Source of the DNA: an uncultured Roseobacter sp.
GTDB lineage: Bacteria > Pseudomonadota > Alphaproteobacteria > Rhodobacterales > Rhodobacteraceae
NCBI RefSeq assembly: GCF_947492555.1
Contig: NZ_CANLNE010000001.1
Coordinates: 248,001 to 312,000, forward strand
Length of the DNA: 64,000 nt
Direction: 5' to 3'
This document shows, piece after piece, positions 27,673 through 36,724 of this stretch. The position numbers were made by a program, and so were the translations under genes. Every line of letters begins with the position of its first letter. Position 1 is the first letter of the stretch. Under the pieces are notes generated by a model. That model searched no databases, had not been told where the DNA came from, and was given only the letters and a program-made list of their open reading frames with translations.

Positions 27673-28875
27673 ATGCGCACCGGACAGACCCACCTCTTCA
27701 TTCCCGGCCCGACCAATGTGCCGGAAGTTGTACGCCAGGCCATGAACGTGCCCATGCAGGACATGCGCGCCCCGGATTTCGGGGATGTCACCCTCAGCCT
27801 TTTCCAAGACCTCAAATCAGTCTTCCGCACCAAGACCGGCACCGTCTTGATCTTTCCCGGATCGGGCACCGCAGCCTGGGAAGCGGGCATCACCAATACG
27901 CTGAACCCCGGCGACAAGGTGCTGATGGCCCGGCACGGGCAATTCTCGACCCTCTGGGCGGAAATGGCTGAACGGCTAGGTCTGGATGTGCATCTGGTGG
28001 ACGTCCCATGGGGCGCGGGTGTGCCGGTGCGCGAATTCGAACGGCAACTGGCCGCGGACACGAAGGACGAAATCAAGGCGGTGTTCGTCACCCACAATGA
28101 AACCGCTACCGGGGTGACATCCGATGTTGCCGCCGTGCGCCGCGCGCTGGACGAAAACTTCCACGACGCGCTGCTCTTTGTCGACGGTGTCTCCTCCATC
28201 GGATCGCTGGATTTCCGCATGGACGACTGGCGTGTCGATCTGGCCATCACCGGCAGCCAGAAGGGGCTGATGCTGCCCGCCGGTCTGGGTATTCTCGCGG
28301 TCAGCGAAAAGGCCATGGCGCTGGCCGAAACCTCGACCTCGCGCCGCGCCTATTTCGAATTCAGCGACATGGTGAAGCTGAACGCCGATGGCTATTTTCC
28401 CTACACCCCGCCTACGCAGCTGCTGCACGGGTTGCGCAAATCACTGGACCGCATCTTTGCCGAAGGGCTCGACAACACCATTGCCCGCCACACCCGCCTT
28501 GCCGAAGGGGTGCGCCGGGGGGTGGCTGCCTGGGGTCTCGATCTGGTGGCGGAACACCCGTCGCTCCATTCCAACACCGTCTCGGCCATTCGCACACCGC
28601 AGGACGTGGATGCGCGCGAAGTGATCCGCATCGCCTATGAGGACTACAACACCTCACTGGGCAGCGGTCTGGCGCGGCTGGCAGGCAAGGTCTTTCGCAT
28701 CGGCCACATCGGTGACCTGAATGAGGGCATGTGCCTCACCGCGCTTTCCGTGGCAGAGATGGCGCTGCACCGGGCAGGCGCAGACATCGAATTCGGCTCT
28801 GGCGTTGCTGCCGCACAGCGCTGGTTTGCCGATGAAACCCCCATGCAACAGCCGCTGGCCGTTGCCGCAGAATAA
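27673..28875 (+). CDS. sgaA: Serine-glyoxylate aminotransferase
   Basis: A 400-residue class V aminotransferase that converts serine plus glyoxylate to hydroxypyruvate plus glycine, a serine-cycle step. ATG at 27673 follows a perfect AGGAGG (27661-27666) by 6 bases. The N-terminal LFIPGPTNVPE and the PLP-lysine segment ITGSQKGLMLP are the family signatures, as are HNETATGV and SSIGSLDF. It is the first gene of the sgaA-mcl-mtkA-mtkB operon, divergent from the ScfR-type regulator. Confidence 0.93.
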   Translation: MRTGQTHLFIPGPTNVPEVVRQAMNVPMQDMRAPDFGDVTLSLFQDLKSVFRTKTGTVLIFPGSGTAAWEAGITNTLNPGDKVLMARHGQFSTLWAEMAERLGLDVHLVDVPWGAGVPVREFERQLAADTKDEIKAVFVTHNETATGVTSDVAAVRRALDENFHDALLFVDGVSSIGSLDFRMDDWRVDLAITGSQKGLMLPAGLGILAVSEKAMALAETSTSRRAYFEFSDMVKLNADGYFPYTPPTQLLHGLRKSLDRIFAEGLDNTIARHTRLAEGVRRGVAAWGLDLVAEHPSLHSNTVSAIRTPQDVDAREVIRIAYEDYNTSLGSGLARLAGKVFRIGHIGDLNEGMCLTALSVAEMALHRAGADIEFGSGVAAAQRWFADETPMQQPLAVAAE

Positions 28876-28900
28876 CACAGTCTCAAAGGAAAATACCCTC

Positions 28901-29842
28901 GTGTCACACACCCTCTACCCTCTGAATAAACAACGTCTGCAACGGTCTGAACTGGCCGTGCCCGCATCGAACCCGACAATGATCGACAAGGCCGCCGAGG
29001 GCACCGCCGACTACGTGTTTCTCGATCTGGAGGACGCGGTTGCGCCCCCCGAAAAGGAACAGGCACGCTGCAACGCCATTCAGGCCCTCAATGACATCGA
29101 CTGGGCGGCCCGGGGCAAGACGGTTTCTGTTCGGATCAACGGCCTCGACACCCACTACATGTACCGCGACGTGGTCGATGTGATGGAGCAGGCCGGGGAC
29201 CGGGTGCACACCCTGCTGGTGCCAAAGGTTGGCGTCCCCGCCGACCTCTACATGGTCGATGCGATGGTGAACCAGATCGAACAGGGGCGCGGCCTGCACA
29301 GCCGTGTCGGGCTTGAGGCCCTGATCGAAACGGCACTTGGCATGGCCAACGTCGAGGCAATTGCGCAATTCGGTGGCCGCCTTGAAGCGCTGCATTTCGG
29401 GGTTGCGGATTATGCGGCTTCCATGCGGGCGCGTACGGTGAACATCGGCGGGCTGAACCCGCTCTACCCCGGCGATCAATGGCACGCGTCGATCACCCGG
29501 ATGGTGATTGCCTGCCGCGCCTACGGGTTGCGCGCCATAGACGGGCCCTTTGGCGATTTCTCTGATCCCGAGGGCTACAAGGACGGCGCACGCCGGGCCG
29601 CTGCCTTGGGCTGCGAAGGCAAATGGGCCATCCACCCCAGCCAGGTTGCCCTGGCCAACGAGGTCTTCAGCCCTCCGGAAACCGAGGTTTCCAAGGCCGA
29701 GCGCATTATCGAAGAGTTGAAGAAAGCCGAGGACGAAGGGCGCGGTGCGGCCTCGCTCGACGGCAAGATGATCGATGCCGCCTCGGAGAAAATGGCGCGC
29801 AACGTGATCGATGTGGCGCGCGCCATCGCTGAAAAAGTCTGA
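28901..29842 (+). CDS. mcl1: Malyl-CoA lyase (L-malyl-CoA/beta-methylmalyl-CoA lyase family)
   Basis: A 313-residue CitE-like enzyme that cleaves malyl-CoA to glyoxylate and acetyl-CoA. The GTG at 28901 is used, with AAAGGA about 10 bases upstream and the conserved N-terminus SHTLYPLNKQRLQRSELAVP following. Family motifs are YVFLDLEDAV, the Arg in SVRINGLDTHYMYRD, GLEALIETALG with its catalytic-site Glu, and LHFGVADYAASMRAR. It lies between sgaA and the malate-CoA ligase genes, consistent with serine-cycle carbon flow. A (3S)-malyl-CoA thioesterase is an alternative within the superfamily but less likely here. Confidence 0.92.
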   Translation: MSHTLYPLNKQRLQRSELAVPASNPTMIDKAAEGTADYVFLDLEDAVAPPEKEQARCNAIQALNDIDWAARGKTVSVRINGLDTHYMYRDVVDVMEQAGDRVHTLLVPKVGVPADLYMVDAMVNQIEQGRGLHSRVGLEALIETALGMANVEAIAQFGGRLEALHFGVADYAASMRARTVNIGGLNPLYPGDQWHASITRMVIACRAYGLRAIDGPFGDFSDPEGYKDGARRAAALGCEGKWAIHPSQVALANEVFSPPETEVSKAERIIEELKKAEDEGRGAASLDGKMIDAASEKMARNVIDVARAIAEKV

Positions 29843-29863
29843 ACGCACAAAAGGGGGAATACC

Positions 29864-31039
29864 ATGGACATCCACGAACATCAGGCCAAGGAAATTCTTG
29901 CTGGTTTCGGGGTGCCCGTGCCCCGCGGCGGGGTCGCGTATTCCCCCGAACAGGCAGGCTACCGCGCGCGCGAATTGGGAGGCGAGGCCTGGGTCGTCAA
30001 GGCACAGATCCACTCCGGCGGGCGCGGTGAAGCCGGTGGCGTAAAGCTCTGCAAGACCGAAGACGAGGTGCGCGACTATGCCGCCACGCTCTTTGGCAAG
30101 CAGTTGGTCACCAAGCAGACGGGGGCGGCGGGCAAAGGCGTCTACCGCCTCTGGGTGGAAGAAGCCTCGGACATCCAGCAGGAGCTCTATCTGGGTTTTG
30201 TGCTGGATCGCAAATCCGAACGGATCATGATCGTCGCCTCTTCGCATGGCGGTATGGAAATCGAAGACCTCGCGGAAAAGGACCCGGACTCCCTGCGCCG
30301 CATGATCATTGACCCGGCGGTCGGGCTGGCGGGCTATCAGGCGCGCGAACTGGCCTTTGCGCTGGGGCTCTCGGGCGGACAGATCGCGCAGATGGTCAAT
30401 GTGTTGAACGCATGCTACCGCGCCTATCGGGACCTCGACGCCTTCATGGTCGAGATCAACCCGCTGGTGATCCGCGCCTCCGGCGATCTGGTGGCACTGG
30501 ATGCCAAGATGAGTTTCGACACCAACGCGCTGTACCGGCGGCCGGATGTGGCGGCCCTGCGCGACCCCAGCCAGGAAGACCCGCGCGAGGCGATGGCGGC
30601 CGATCACGGGCTGGCCTATGTGGGTCTGGACGGCGACATCGGCTGCATCATCAATGGTGCCGGTCTGGCGATGGCCACGATGGATATGATCAAGCTGGCG
30701 GGCGGCGAGCCGGCCAATTTCCTCGACATCGGCGGCGGGGCCAGCCCGGAGCGTGTCTGCACCGCCTTTCGCACCGTGTTGTCGGACCCCAATGTGGGCG
30801 TGATCCTCGTCAATATTTTTGCGGGCATCAACCGTTGTGACTGGATCGCGAATGGGGTCATTCAGGCCTACCGCGACATCGGGTTGGACCTGCCGGTCAT
30901 TGTGCGGCTCGCCGGAACCAATGTGCAGGAGGGCAAGGCGCTGCTTGAGACATCCGGCCTGCCGATCATCGCGACCGATACGCTCGCCGAGGCGGCAGAT
31001 GCCGCCGTTTCCCTGCGCAGACAAAACGCCGCTGCCTAA
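29864..31039 (+). CDS. mtkA: Malate-CoA ligase (malate thiokinase) beta subunit
   Basis: A 391-residue ATP-grasp subunit of the succinyl-CoA synthetase beta family, starting [12 protein letters not shown] after GGGGGA. Glycine-rich nucleotide loop [11 protein letters not shown], active-site [10 protein letters not shown] and GGGASPERV regions are present. Succinyl-CoA synthetase itself would have a similar sequence. Assignment as malate thiokinase rests on the neighbouring malyl-CoA lyase and serine-glyoxylate aminotransferase. It makes malyl-CoA from malate, CoA and ATP with the alpha subunit encoded next. Confidence 0.9.
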   Translation: MDIHEHQAKEILAGFGVPVPRGGVAYSPEQAGYRARELGGEAWVVKAQIHSGGRGEAGGVKLCKTEDEVRDYAATLFGKQLVTKQTGAAGKGVYRLWVEEASDIQQELYLGFVLDRKSERIMIVASSHGGMEIEDLAEKDPDSLRRMIIDPAVGLAGYQARELAFALGLSGGQIAQMVNVLNACYRAYRDLDAFMVEINPLVIRASGDLVALDAKMSFDTNALYRRPDVAALRDPSQEDPREAMAADHGLAYVGLDGDIGCIINGAGLAMATMDMIKLAGGEPANFLDIGGGASPERVCTAFRTVLSDPNVGVILVNIFAGINRCDWIANGVIQAYRDIGLDLPVIVRLAGTNVQEGKALLETSGLPIIATDTLAEAADAAVSLRRQNAAA

Positions 31040-31062
31040 CCCAAAACGGATCGGAGGACCCC

Positions 31063-31959
31063 ATGGCCATTCTCATTGATGAAACCACGCCTGTCCTGGT
31101 GCAGGGCATTTCCGGCCGCATCGGCCAGTTCCACGCGGCGGAAATGATTGAGCACAACACCAATGTGGTTGCGGGTGTCACGCCGGGCAAAGGCGGCAGC
31201 CGCATTCTGGATCGCCCGGTGTTCAACACAGTGCGCGAGGCCGTTGAGGCCACCGGCGCGCAGGCCAGCGTCATGTTTGTCCCGCCCCCCTTTGCCGCCG
31301 ATGCGATGATGGAAGCCGCCGATGCGGGCATCCAGACCGCGGTCTGCGTGGCTGACGGTATCCCGGCGCAGGACATGATGCGGGTGAAACGGTTTCTGCG
31401 CCGGTACCCGCGGCATCGGAAAATACGCCTGATCGGGCCGAATTGCGCTGGTGTCATCTCGCCCGGGCGGGGGTTCATGGGGATCATGCCACCGCATATC
31501 TACACGCCGGGCCGTGTCGGGATTGTCGGGCGTTCCGGCACCCTTGGCTATGAGGCGGCAAGCCAGATGAAGGCTCTGGGCATCGGGGTATCGACCTCCG
31601 TGGGCATCGGGGGCGATCCGATCAACGGGGCCTCTTTCCGGGACATCCTGGAACTCTTCGAAGCCGATCCGGACACCGATGCAGTGATGATGATCGGCGA
31701 GATCGGCGGCCCGCAGGAGGCTGAGGCTGCGGCTTTTGTCCGTGACCACATGAGCAAGCCCGTGGTCGCCTATGTGGCGGGTTTGTCTGCGCCGAAAGGT
31801 CGGCAAATGGGTCACGCAGGCGCGATCATCTCCGCCTTCGGGGAGAGTGCGCAGGAAAAGGTGGAGATGCTCAACGCTGTCGGCATCACCGTCGCCCCGA
31901 ACCCTTCTGTCATGGGATCCACGGTGGCCGAAGTGCTGCAGGGTCGGCACGCCGCGTGA
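31063..31959 (+). CDS. mtkB: Malate-CoA ligase alpha subunit
   Basis: A 298-residue CoA-binding subunit of the succinyl-CoA synthetase alpha family. The N-terminal Rossmann domain reads VLVQGISGRIGQFHA, the CoA-site region VAGVTPGKGG, and the phosphohistidine loop MGHAGAI is intact. It starts 23 bases after mtkA with GGAGG in front. With MtkA it feeds malyl-CoA to the lyase of the same operon. hprA, ppc and glyA, which complete a serine cycle, are not in the window. Confidence 0.9.
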   Translation: MAILIDETTPVLVQGISGRIGQFHAAEMIEHNTNVVAGVTPGKGGSRILDRPVFNTVREAVEATGAQASVMFVPPPFAADAMMEAADAGIQTAVCVADGIPAQDMMRVKRFLRRYPRHRKIRLIGPNCAGVISPGRGFMGIMPPHIYTPGRVGIVGRSGTLGYEAASQMKALGIGVSTSVGIGGDPINGASFRDILELFEADPDTDAVMMIGEIGGPQEAEAAAFVRDHMSKPVVAYVAGLSAPKGRQMGHAGAIISAFGESAQEKVEMLNAVGITVAPNPSVMGSTVAEVLQGRHAA

Positions 31960-32008
31960 TCCCCGGGCGCTCTTCTGGAAGCCTTCGCAAAAAGACGGTC
32001 CCGCCCGC

Positions 32009-33094
32009 TCACGACAGGCCAAGATGCCGATGCGTGGTGCCCCATTCCGCGTCGTCCTGACTGAACGCCGGAGCCGCGAGGCGCACGTAGTCACGCTGCG
32101 CCTCGATCTCCTTTGGCACCAGCGCAGGCGTCAGCAGCATCCGGGCAAAACCCGCCATCGCACTCAGGCGACGGGGAAAACTGCGCCGCAGATCAGGTCG
32201 CGCCGCCACCCTCCTCTTGACGATGGATACGAAGGGCTCGGGCACCCGCCCACCAATCCGCAACACGTGATCCGTCGGCGCGCTGATCGCAAAGGTGCCC
32301 CGCCTGTACTCCTCCGTGTAAAGCGCCAGTTGCGAGGCGGCGGCCTGTGAAAAATTCGCAGGCGGCATCGCTCTCAACGCCTTCATCATCATCTTCTCCG
32401 ATATATTCCGGTACCGTACCCGGCACCCTAGTGCCTGCCCCATGGCCTCGGCAATCTCGTCAGGCGACAGGAGTGCAGGCCCGGTGGGGCGGTAGGTCTT
32501 ACCCGCATGGGCCTCTGGGTCGCTGAGGGCGGCCACGGCAACGCTGGCAATATCCTCATTGGACGGCGGCGCGTTCCCAGACACATCCCCTGCCCCCAAC
32601 GGCATCGCAAAGAGCCCCAGATGAGCGGCCATATCCAGCACCATCAGGTAGTTGTCGGCAAACCAGCCCGGAATGATAGAGGTCACGGTCATGTCGCCCG
32701 GCATGCGGATCAGGATGTCACCAAGATAGGTTTCCCGCGTGAAGAGCGACGGGTGATCAGCCGTGGACAGCCATTGACCAAGGGTAACCACATGCTCAAG
32801 CCGCGCCTCGAAGGCGGCAGCCGTGAAGACGGCATTGTAGTGCAACCCATTGGGCGCGGTCGGCGCGCATTGATAGGCACGCTGGACGTCTTTCATTGCC
32901 GCGCGCATGTCGGTCAGCGCATATTGATCGCCAACAAAGATCTCTGCACCGGCCTCCTTGAGCTGCTGGGCACGGTGATCCTGCCGCCGCACAAAGGCGC
33001 GCACCGAGAACCCCTTTTCAAGCAGTTGAAGGGTGACCGGCAGGCCGGTTTTTCCGGCCGCGCTGGTGACAAGAATTCTGGTATGCGTTGACAT
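32009..33094 (-). CDS. NmrA/SDR-type NAD(P)-binding protein
   Basis: A 361-residue atypical SDR with an N-terminal dinucleotide motif (ILVTSAAGKTGLPV) and an NmrA-like central part containing a proline-glycine-rich segment (TSIIPGWFADNYL). The C-terminal 90 residues are basic and unusually long. No catalytic YxxxK is evident, so it could be a quinone-type reductase or a redox sensor. It is divergent from the HxlR regulator across an 81-base gap with an inverted repeat, and is probably its target. Confidence 0.82.
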   Translation of the reverse strand: MSTHTRILVTSAAGKTGLPVTLQLLEKGFSVRAFVRRQDHRAQQLKEAGAEIFVGDQYALTDMRAAMKDVQRAYQCAPTAPNGLHYNAVFTAAAFEARLEHVVTLGQWLSTADHPSLFTRETYLGDILIRMPGDMTVTSIIPGWFADNYLMVLDMAAHLGLFAMPLGAGDVSGNAPPSNEDIASVAVAALSDPEAHAGKTYRPTGPALLSPDEIAEAMGQALGCRVRYRNISEKMMMKALRAMPPANFSQAAASQLALYTEEYRRGTFAISAPTDHVLRIGGRVPEPFVSIVKRRVAARPDLRRSFPRRLSAMAGFARMLLTPALVPKEIEAQRDYVRLAAPAFSQDDAEWGTTHRHLGLS

Positions 33095-33137
33095 TTCAAT
33101 GCCTCCCTTTCACAGATTACTGGATGAACTAAAGTGA

Positions 33138-33158
33138 TTACTTTATTTTTTAAAGTAA
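33138..33158. promoter_or_regulatory. Inverted repeat between NmrA-like and HxlR genes
   Basis: TTACTTTA and TAAAGTAA are exact inverted copies around a 5-T spacer, and both sides lie within further AAAGT/ACTTT repeats. It ends 17 bases before the HxlR start and sits in the only space between the divergent genes. This fits an HxlR operator controlling both. Confidence 0.65.
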
Positions 33159-33175
33159 CTTTTCCGTGAGATGCT

Positions 33176-33838
33176 ATGGCCAAAACGCGTTCCTACAAGC
33201 TGCTCTGCCCGATCGCGCGGGCGCTGGATGTGATCGGCGACCGCTGGACCCTGCTGATCCTGCGCGATCTGCTCGCGGGGCCCGCGCGCTTCACCGATCT
33301 GCAAACCGGGCTCTCCGGTATTGCGGCCAACCTGCTGACCGACCGGCTGGCGAAACTGATGTCGGACGGGCTGATCACCAAATCGGACGGCCAGCACGGT
33401 GCCGCCCTCTATGCGCTCACCGACAGCGGCAAACGCACCCGCAACATCCTTTTCGAGCTGGCGCTATTTGGCGGCGGCATGCCCCCCCCCGAAGCGCAGG
33501 TGAAACCCGGCAATCTGAGAACCGTTGCCACTACGCTCGGGGCAGCCGCCGCGCGCGTTACCCTGTTGACCGACGATTTCGTCGCCGAGTTGCGGGTGGA
33601 TGGCGAGCAGATCACGATGCGGGTTGAGGATGGCGCCCCGACGGTCCTCTATGCGGCAGCACGTGACCCTGATGTGGTTTTTGAGACCAGCTATGAGGCC
33701 TTGCTGCAAGTTTCGGAAGGCGAAATTTCATTGCAGGACTTTACCGCCAATCACAGCAGATTACAGACCTACACGCTTGAAAAAGATCAGAGTTTCATGG
33801 CGGTCATGCAGCAGATCATGAGCCAGTTTACCGCCTAG
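33176..33838 (+). CDS. HxlR-family transcriptional regulator
   Basis: A 220-residue regulator. The winged-helix HxlR domain occupies residues about 5-100 (CPIARALDVIGDRWTLLILRDL, quoted in part as DVIGDRWTLLILRDL, then NLLTDRLAKL). An extra C-terminal domain of about 110 residues resembles a sterol-carrier/SCP2-like ligand pocket by pattern only. It is divergent from the NmrA-like reductase. Its stop overlaps the stop of the FAD oxidoreductase gene by 4 bases (convergent). HxlR proteins often sense aldehydes or redox-active small molecules. Confidence 0.87.
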   Translation: MAKTRSYKLLCPIARALDVIGDRWTLLILRDLLAGPARFTDLQTGLSGIAANLLTDRLAKLMSDGLITKSDGQHGAALYALTDSGKRTRNILFELALFGGGMPPPEAQVKPGNLRTVATTLGAAAARVTLLTDDFVAELRVDGEQITMRVEDGAPTVLYAAARDPDVVFETSYEALLQVSEGEISLQDFTANHSRLQTYTLEKDQSFMAVMQQIMSQFTA

Positions 33839-35166
33839 AGCTCGCGCCCTGCCCGAACCTCCCCCCAGCGCAAACGCACCGCGGCGCCCAGTTTTGTGAT
33901 GGCCCTGGGGGGCAGCCGTTTGGGCGTCTCAGCTGCCCGCGCCCGGTCCAGCGCATCGGTCTCAATGCCGTTTGCCGCTTCCGCCGCAAGCAGACCTGCC
34001 AGCGTGCCCTTTGCCGTTCCCAGCCCGTTCTGACAGCAGGCCGACCACAGCCCCGGCTCAAGCTCGCCGATGACCTGCACGTTGTTCAGGCTGAGGCAAA
34101 GCCGCCCGCCCCACCGGTACGCCATCCGGACATCGCCCAGCATCGGAAACCGGGCCGCAAAGGCACGATCATGATCCTGCCCCACATACGCGATACGCCG
34201 GTCATCCACTTCCATTTCCGGATCGAAGGTGAACCGGTTTCGGATTAATATCCGGTCTCCTCCTGTCCCGGAAATCCTGCGGACCGTCGTACCCAGGGGA
34301 TCAGCGGGTGTGAGACCCCAAACCGGTGCACCACCCAGTGCAGCGGCTTGTGCCGCGGTCATCGGCTCGGTCATTGAGGCATATGTAAAGACATGCATCA
34401 GTCGACTGGCCATATGTCCAAAGCTTTCCAGGTGACCGTTGACCGCCAGAATGACCCGTGGCGCCGTCACCCGGCCTTTGGGTGTCTCCGCCACCCAATT
34501 CCCCTGTCGCCTCAGGGAAATCACCGGGCTTTCCTCGTGGATGGACAAGCGATTTGACAGCAAGGACTCGGCAACGCTGCGAACGAACAGCGCAGGCTGA
34601 ATCATCGCGGCACCAGGGGTTACAAGACCGCTTTGGTAATAATCTGTTCCGGTCAAATCCCGCATCTGGCCGGCATCCAGCATCTCATGCGCCTCACCCA
34701 TGGCTGTCAGGTGGCGCGCATAATCGAGGTTGTGCTGATGTCCCTTGGGGGTGGCCGCCCCGTTGATCTTGCCAGATGGGCTGAACGCCTCTTCGCTCAG
34801 CCCGAAATCCGCGGCCATCTCGGCGGCAAAGGCAATGCCGCGCCGGTTATCTGCCGTCTGGGCGCGATCCGCCACCAACGCGCCGCCGTAGTTGTCAGAC
34901 GCCAGGTCGTGGGGCAGATCGATCATGAACCCGGAGTTGCGCCCGGCAGGCCCCGCGCCCACGCGGCTTGCTTCCAGCACGACGATCCGGTCGCCCGAAC
35001 AAAGCTGTGACAAACGCCGTGCTGCGGCAAGCCCCGCAAACCCGGCCCCGATGATCAGCCAGTCAGCGCTGACATGCCCTTCCAGAGGCGTTGGTGCATT
35101 GGGCCGTGGCAGCAGACAATTCCAACCTGCCGGACCCGGATCACGCGGCAATCGGGACACTTTCAT
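33835..35166 (-). CDS. FAD-dependent amine oxidase/dehydrogenase of the DAO family (PuuB-like)
   Basis: A 443-residue flavoprotein starting MKVSRLPRD at 35166, 7 bases after the MttB-family gene stop. The FAD motif is LIIGAGFAGLAAARRL (around residue 37). The C-terminal segment YRWGGRLCLSLNN...QNGLGTAKGTLAGLLAAE is that of the DAO/PuuB group. These oxidise secondary or primary amines to imines or aldehydes. It is the last gene of the GntR-DapA-ALDH-MttB operon. A natural flow is methyltransferase or oxidase releasing an amine or aldehyde, then the dehydrogenase. The true substrate is unknown. Confidence 0.87.
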   Translation of the reverse strand: MKVSRLPRDPGPAGWNCLLPRPNAPTPLEGHVSADWLIIGAGFAGLAAARRLSQLCSGDRIVVLEASRVGAGPAGRNSGFMIDLPHDLASDNYGGALVADRAQTADNRRGIAFAAEMAADFGLSEEAFSPSGKINGAATPKGHQHNLDYARHLTAMGEAHEMLDAGQMRDLTGTDYYQSGLVTPGAAMIQPALFVRSVAESLLSNRLSIHEESPVISLRRQGNWVAETPKGRVTAPRVILAVNGHLESFGHMASRLMHVFTYASMTEPMTAAQAAALGGAPVWGLTPADPLGTTVRRISGTGGDRILIRNRFTFDPEMEVDDRRIAYVGQDHDRAFAARFPMLGDVRMAYRWGGRLCLSLNNVQVIGELEPGLWSACCQNGLGTAKGTLAGLLAAEAANGIETDALDRARAAETPKRLPPRAITKLGAAVRLRWGEVRAGREL

Positions 35167-35173
35167 TGCACCC

Positions 35174-36724
35174 TCAATGCGTCTGGTTGAGGGCGTCCGC
35201 CGCCGGGATTTCACGCTCGCGGCGGGCGATATAATCACGCAGGGCCTCATCCTTGGCGGCATCGAGCGTCGGCTCTTCGTAAGTGTTGAGCAGATCACGC
35301 GCCCGGATCAGCGCCCGTTCCGTGATTTCGACAGCGCCCTCGGCCTGCCATTGCTCGATGGAGTTATTGTCGAACATCTCCGGCATAAAAAATGCCCTTT
35401 GGAAGTTCTCCAGCGTGTGCGGGTGGCCCAGGTAATGCCCGCCGGGCCCGATATCACCCACGGCCTTGATGGCCTCGTCGAAATCGTCCCAATTGACCCC
35501 TTCCGCCATGCGGTAACCCATCGCGCACATCTCGGCATCCACCACGAACTTGGCCATGGAGCAGTGCATCCCCGCCTCATTCCAGCCCGCCGAATGCCAG
35601 ATGTAGTTGGCCCCTGCCATCAGCACCGCGTTCAGCGTCATCGCACTTTCATACCCGGCCTGCGCGTCGAAGGTCTTGGCCCCACCCAGCGTGTTCGATG
35701 TGCGCCAGGGCACGCCATAGTGCCGTGCCATCTGCCCGATCATGAAGTTCATCAGGCTGATCTCCGGCGTCCCCGCCATCGGCGCGCCGGATTTCATGCT
35801 GACCGTGCTGAGGTAGTGCCCGTAGATCGCGGGACACCCTTTGCGGATCACCTGCGTGTAGGCCAGCGCGCTCAGCGCCTCGGCATTCAGCTGCGCCACC
35901 GTAGGCGCGACAGACGCGGGCGTATTGGCTCCGCCCAGCACGAAGGGCGAGCAAAGCACCGGCTGATTGCGGCGGCAAAACGCGCGCATCGCGCCCAGCA
36001 TCGTCTCGTCCCAGACCAGCGGCGAGTTGCCGTTGCAATTGCCTGTCACCACCGGGTGGCTGTCGATGAACGCCTCGCCAAAGAGGATCGCGCACATCTC
36101 GATCACATCCTCGGCGTTCTTCGGGCTGGTGGTCATGCCCATGAAGGTCTTGTCCGAATGCTTCATTGAGGAATAGGTGATCCGCAGGTGCCGCTGGCTG
36201 ATCGGATGATCGTAAGGCTCCACGATATGATGCGCCGAGGAATGGATGCTGGGTAACATGTGGCTCAGCTTGTGGAAATTCGCCAGATCCTCCAGCGTCG
36301 GGTTGCGCCGCACATCGTCGAGATCGCGCAGATAAGGCGCGCCGGTCATCGGCACAAAGATCGCATGATCCTTCCCAAACGGAAGGTTATTCGCCGGGTT
36401 GCGCGCGTGATAGGTGAAACTCTCGGGGATGGTCGAGATCAATTCACGGACCAGCCCGCGGTCCAGATGCACCCGCTCGCCCCGCACCTCCGCGCCCGCG
36501 CGTTTCCAATCGGCGAGCGCAATCTCATCCCGGAATACAACGCCGACGGTCTCCAGAATGTCCATCGATGCTGCATCGACACGCGCGACCTGCCCCTCAT
36601 CCATCACCTCCGTCAGCGGCAGCCGCCGCTTCAGCGCAGGCAACATGGTCACATCGCGCGTCTGCCGCAGCGCCTTGCGCGCGCCCCGGCCGCGCCGGGC
36701 AGTTCCCACAGCCTCGACACTCAT
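35174..36724 (-). CDS. MttB-family (COG5598) methyltransferase without pyrrolysine
   Basis: A 516-residue member of the trimethylamine methyltransferase superfamily with a full-length frame and no in-frame amber codon. It thus belongs to the non-pyrrolysine branch, whose studied members demethylate quaternary amines such as glycine betaine, proline betaine or carnitine onto a corrinoid protein. Recognisable family stretches include AGANYIWHSAGW and DDFDEAIKAVGDIGPGGHYLGH. The basic N-terminal about 25 residues look like an extension. It overlaps the aldehyde dehydrogenase by 4 bases. No corrinoid protein or tetrahydrofolate methyltransferase is encoded next to it, which is odd for this mechanism. 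Confidence 0.88.
   Translation of the reverse strand: MSVEAVGTARRGRGARKALRQTRDVTMLPALKRRLPLTEVMDEGQVARVDAASMDILETVGVVFRDEIALADWKRAGAEVRGERVHLDRGLVRELISTIPESFTYHARNPANNLPFGKDHAIFVPMTGAPYLRDLDDVRRNPTLEDLANFHKLSHMLPSIHSSAHHIVEPYDHPISQRHLRITYSSMKHSDKTFMGMTTSPKNAEDVIEMCAILFGEAFIDSHPVVTGNCNGNSPLVWDETMLGAMRAFCRRNQPVLCSPFVLGGANTPASVAPTVAQLNAEALSALAYTQVIRKGCPAIYGHYLSTVSMKSGAPMAGTPEISLMNFMIGQMARHYGVPWRTSNTLGGAKTFDAQAGYESAMTLNAVLMAGANYIWHSAGWNEAGMHCSMAKFVVDAEMCAMGYRMAEGVNWDDFDEAIKAVGDIGPGGHYLGHPHTLENFQRAFFMPEMFDNNSIEQWQAEGAVEITERALIRARDLLNTYEEPTLDAAKDEALRDYIARREREIPAADALNQTH

Noticed and set aside
28904-31024. A 706-codon open frame on the minus strand
   Set aside because: It lies opposite mcl1 and mtkA, both of which have clear family motifs and ribosome-binding sites. 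No motif in the reverse frame.
35174-36724. Possible pyrrolysine-containing MttB
   Set aside because: The reading frame is uninterrupted over the normal family length with no amber codon, so it belongs to the non-pyrrolysine branch.
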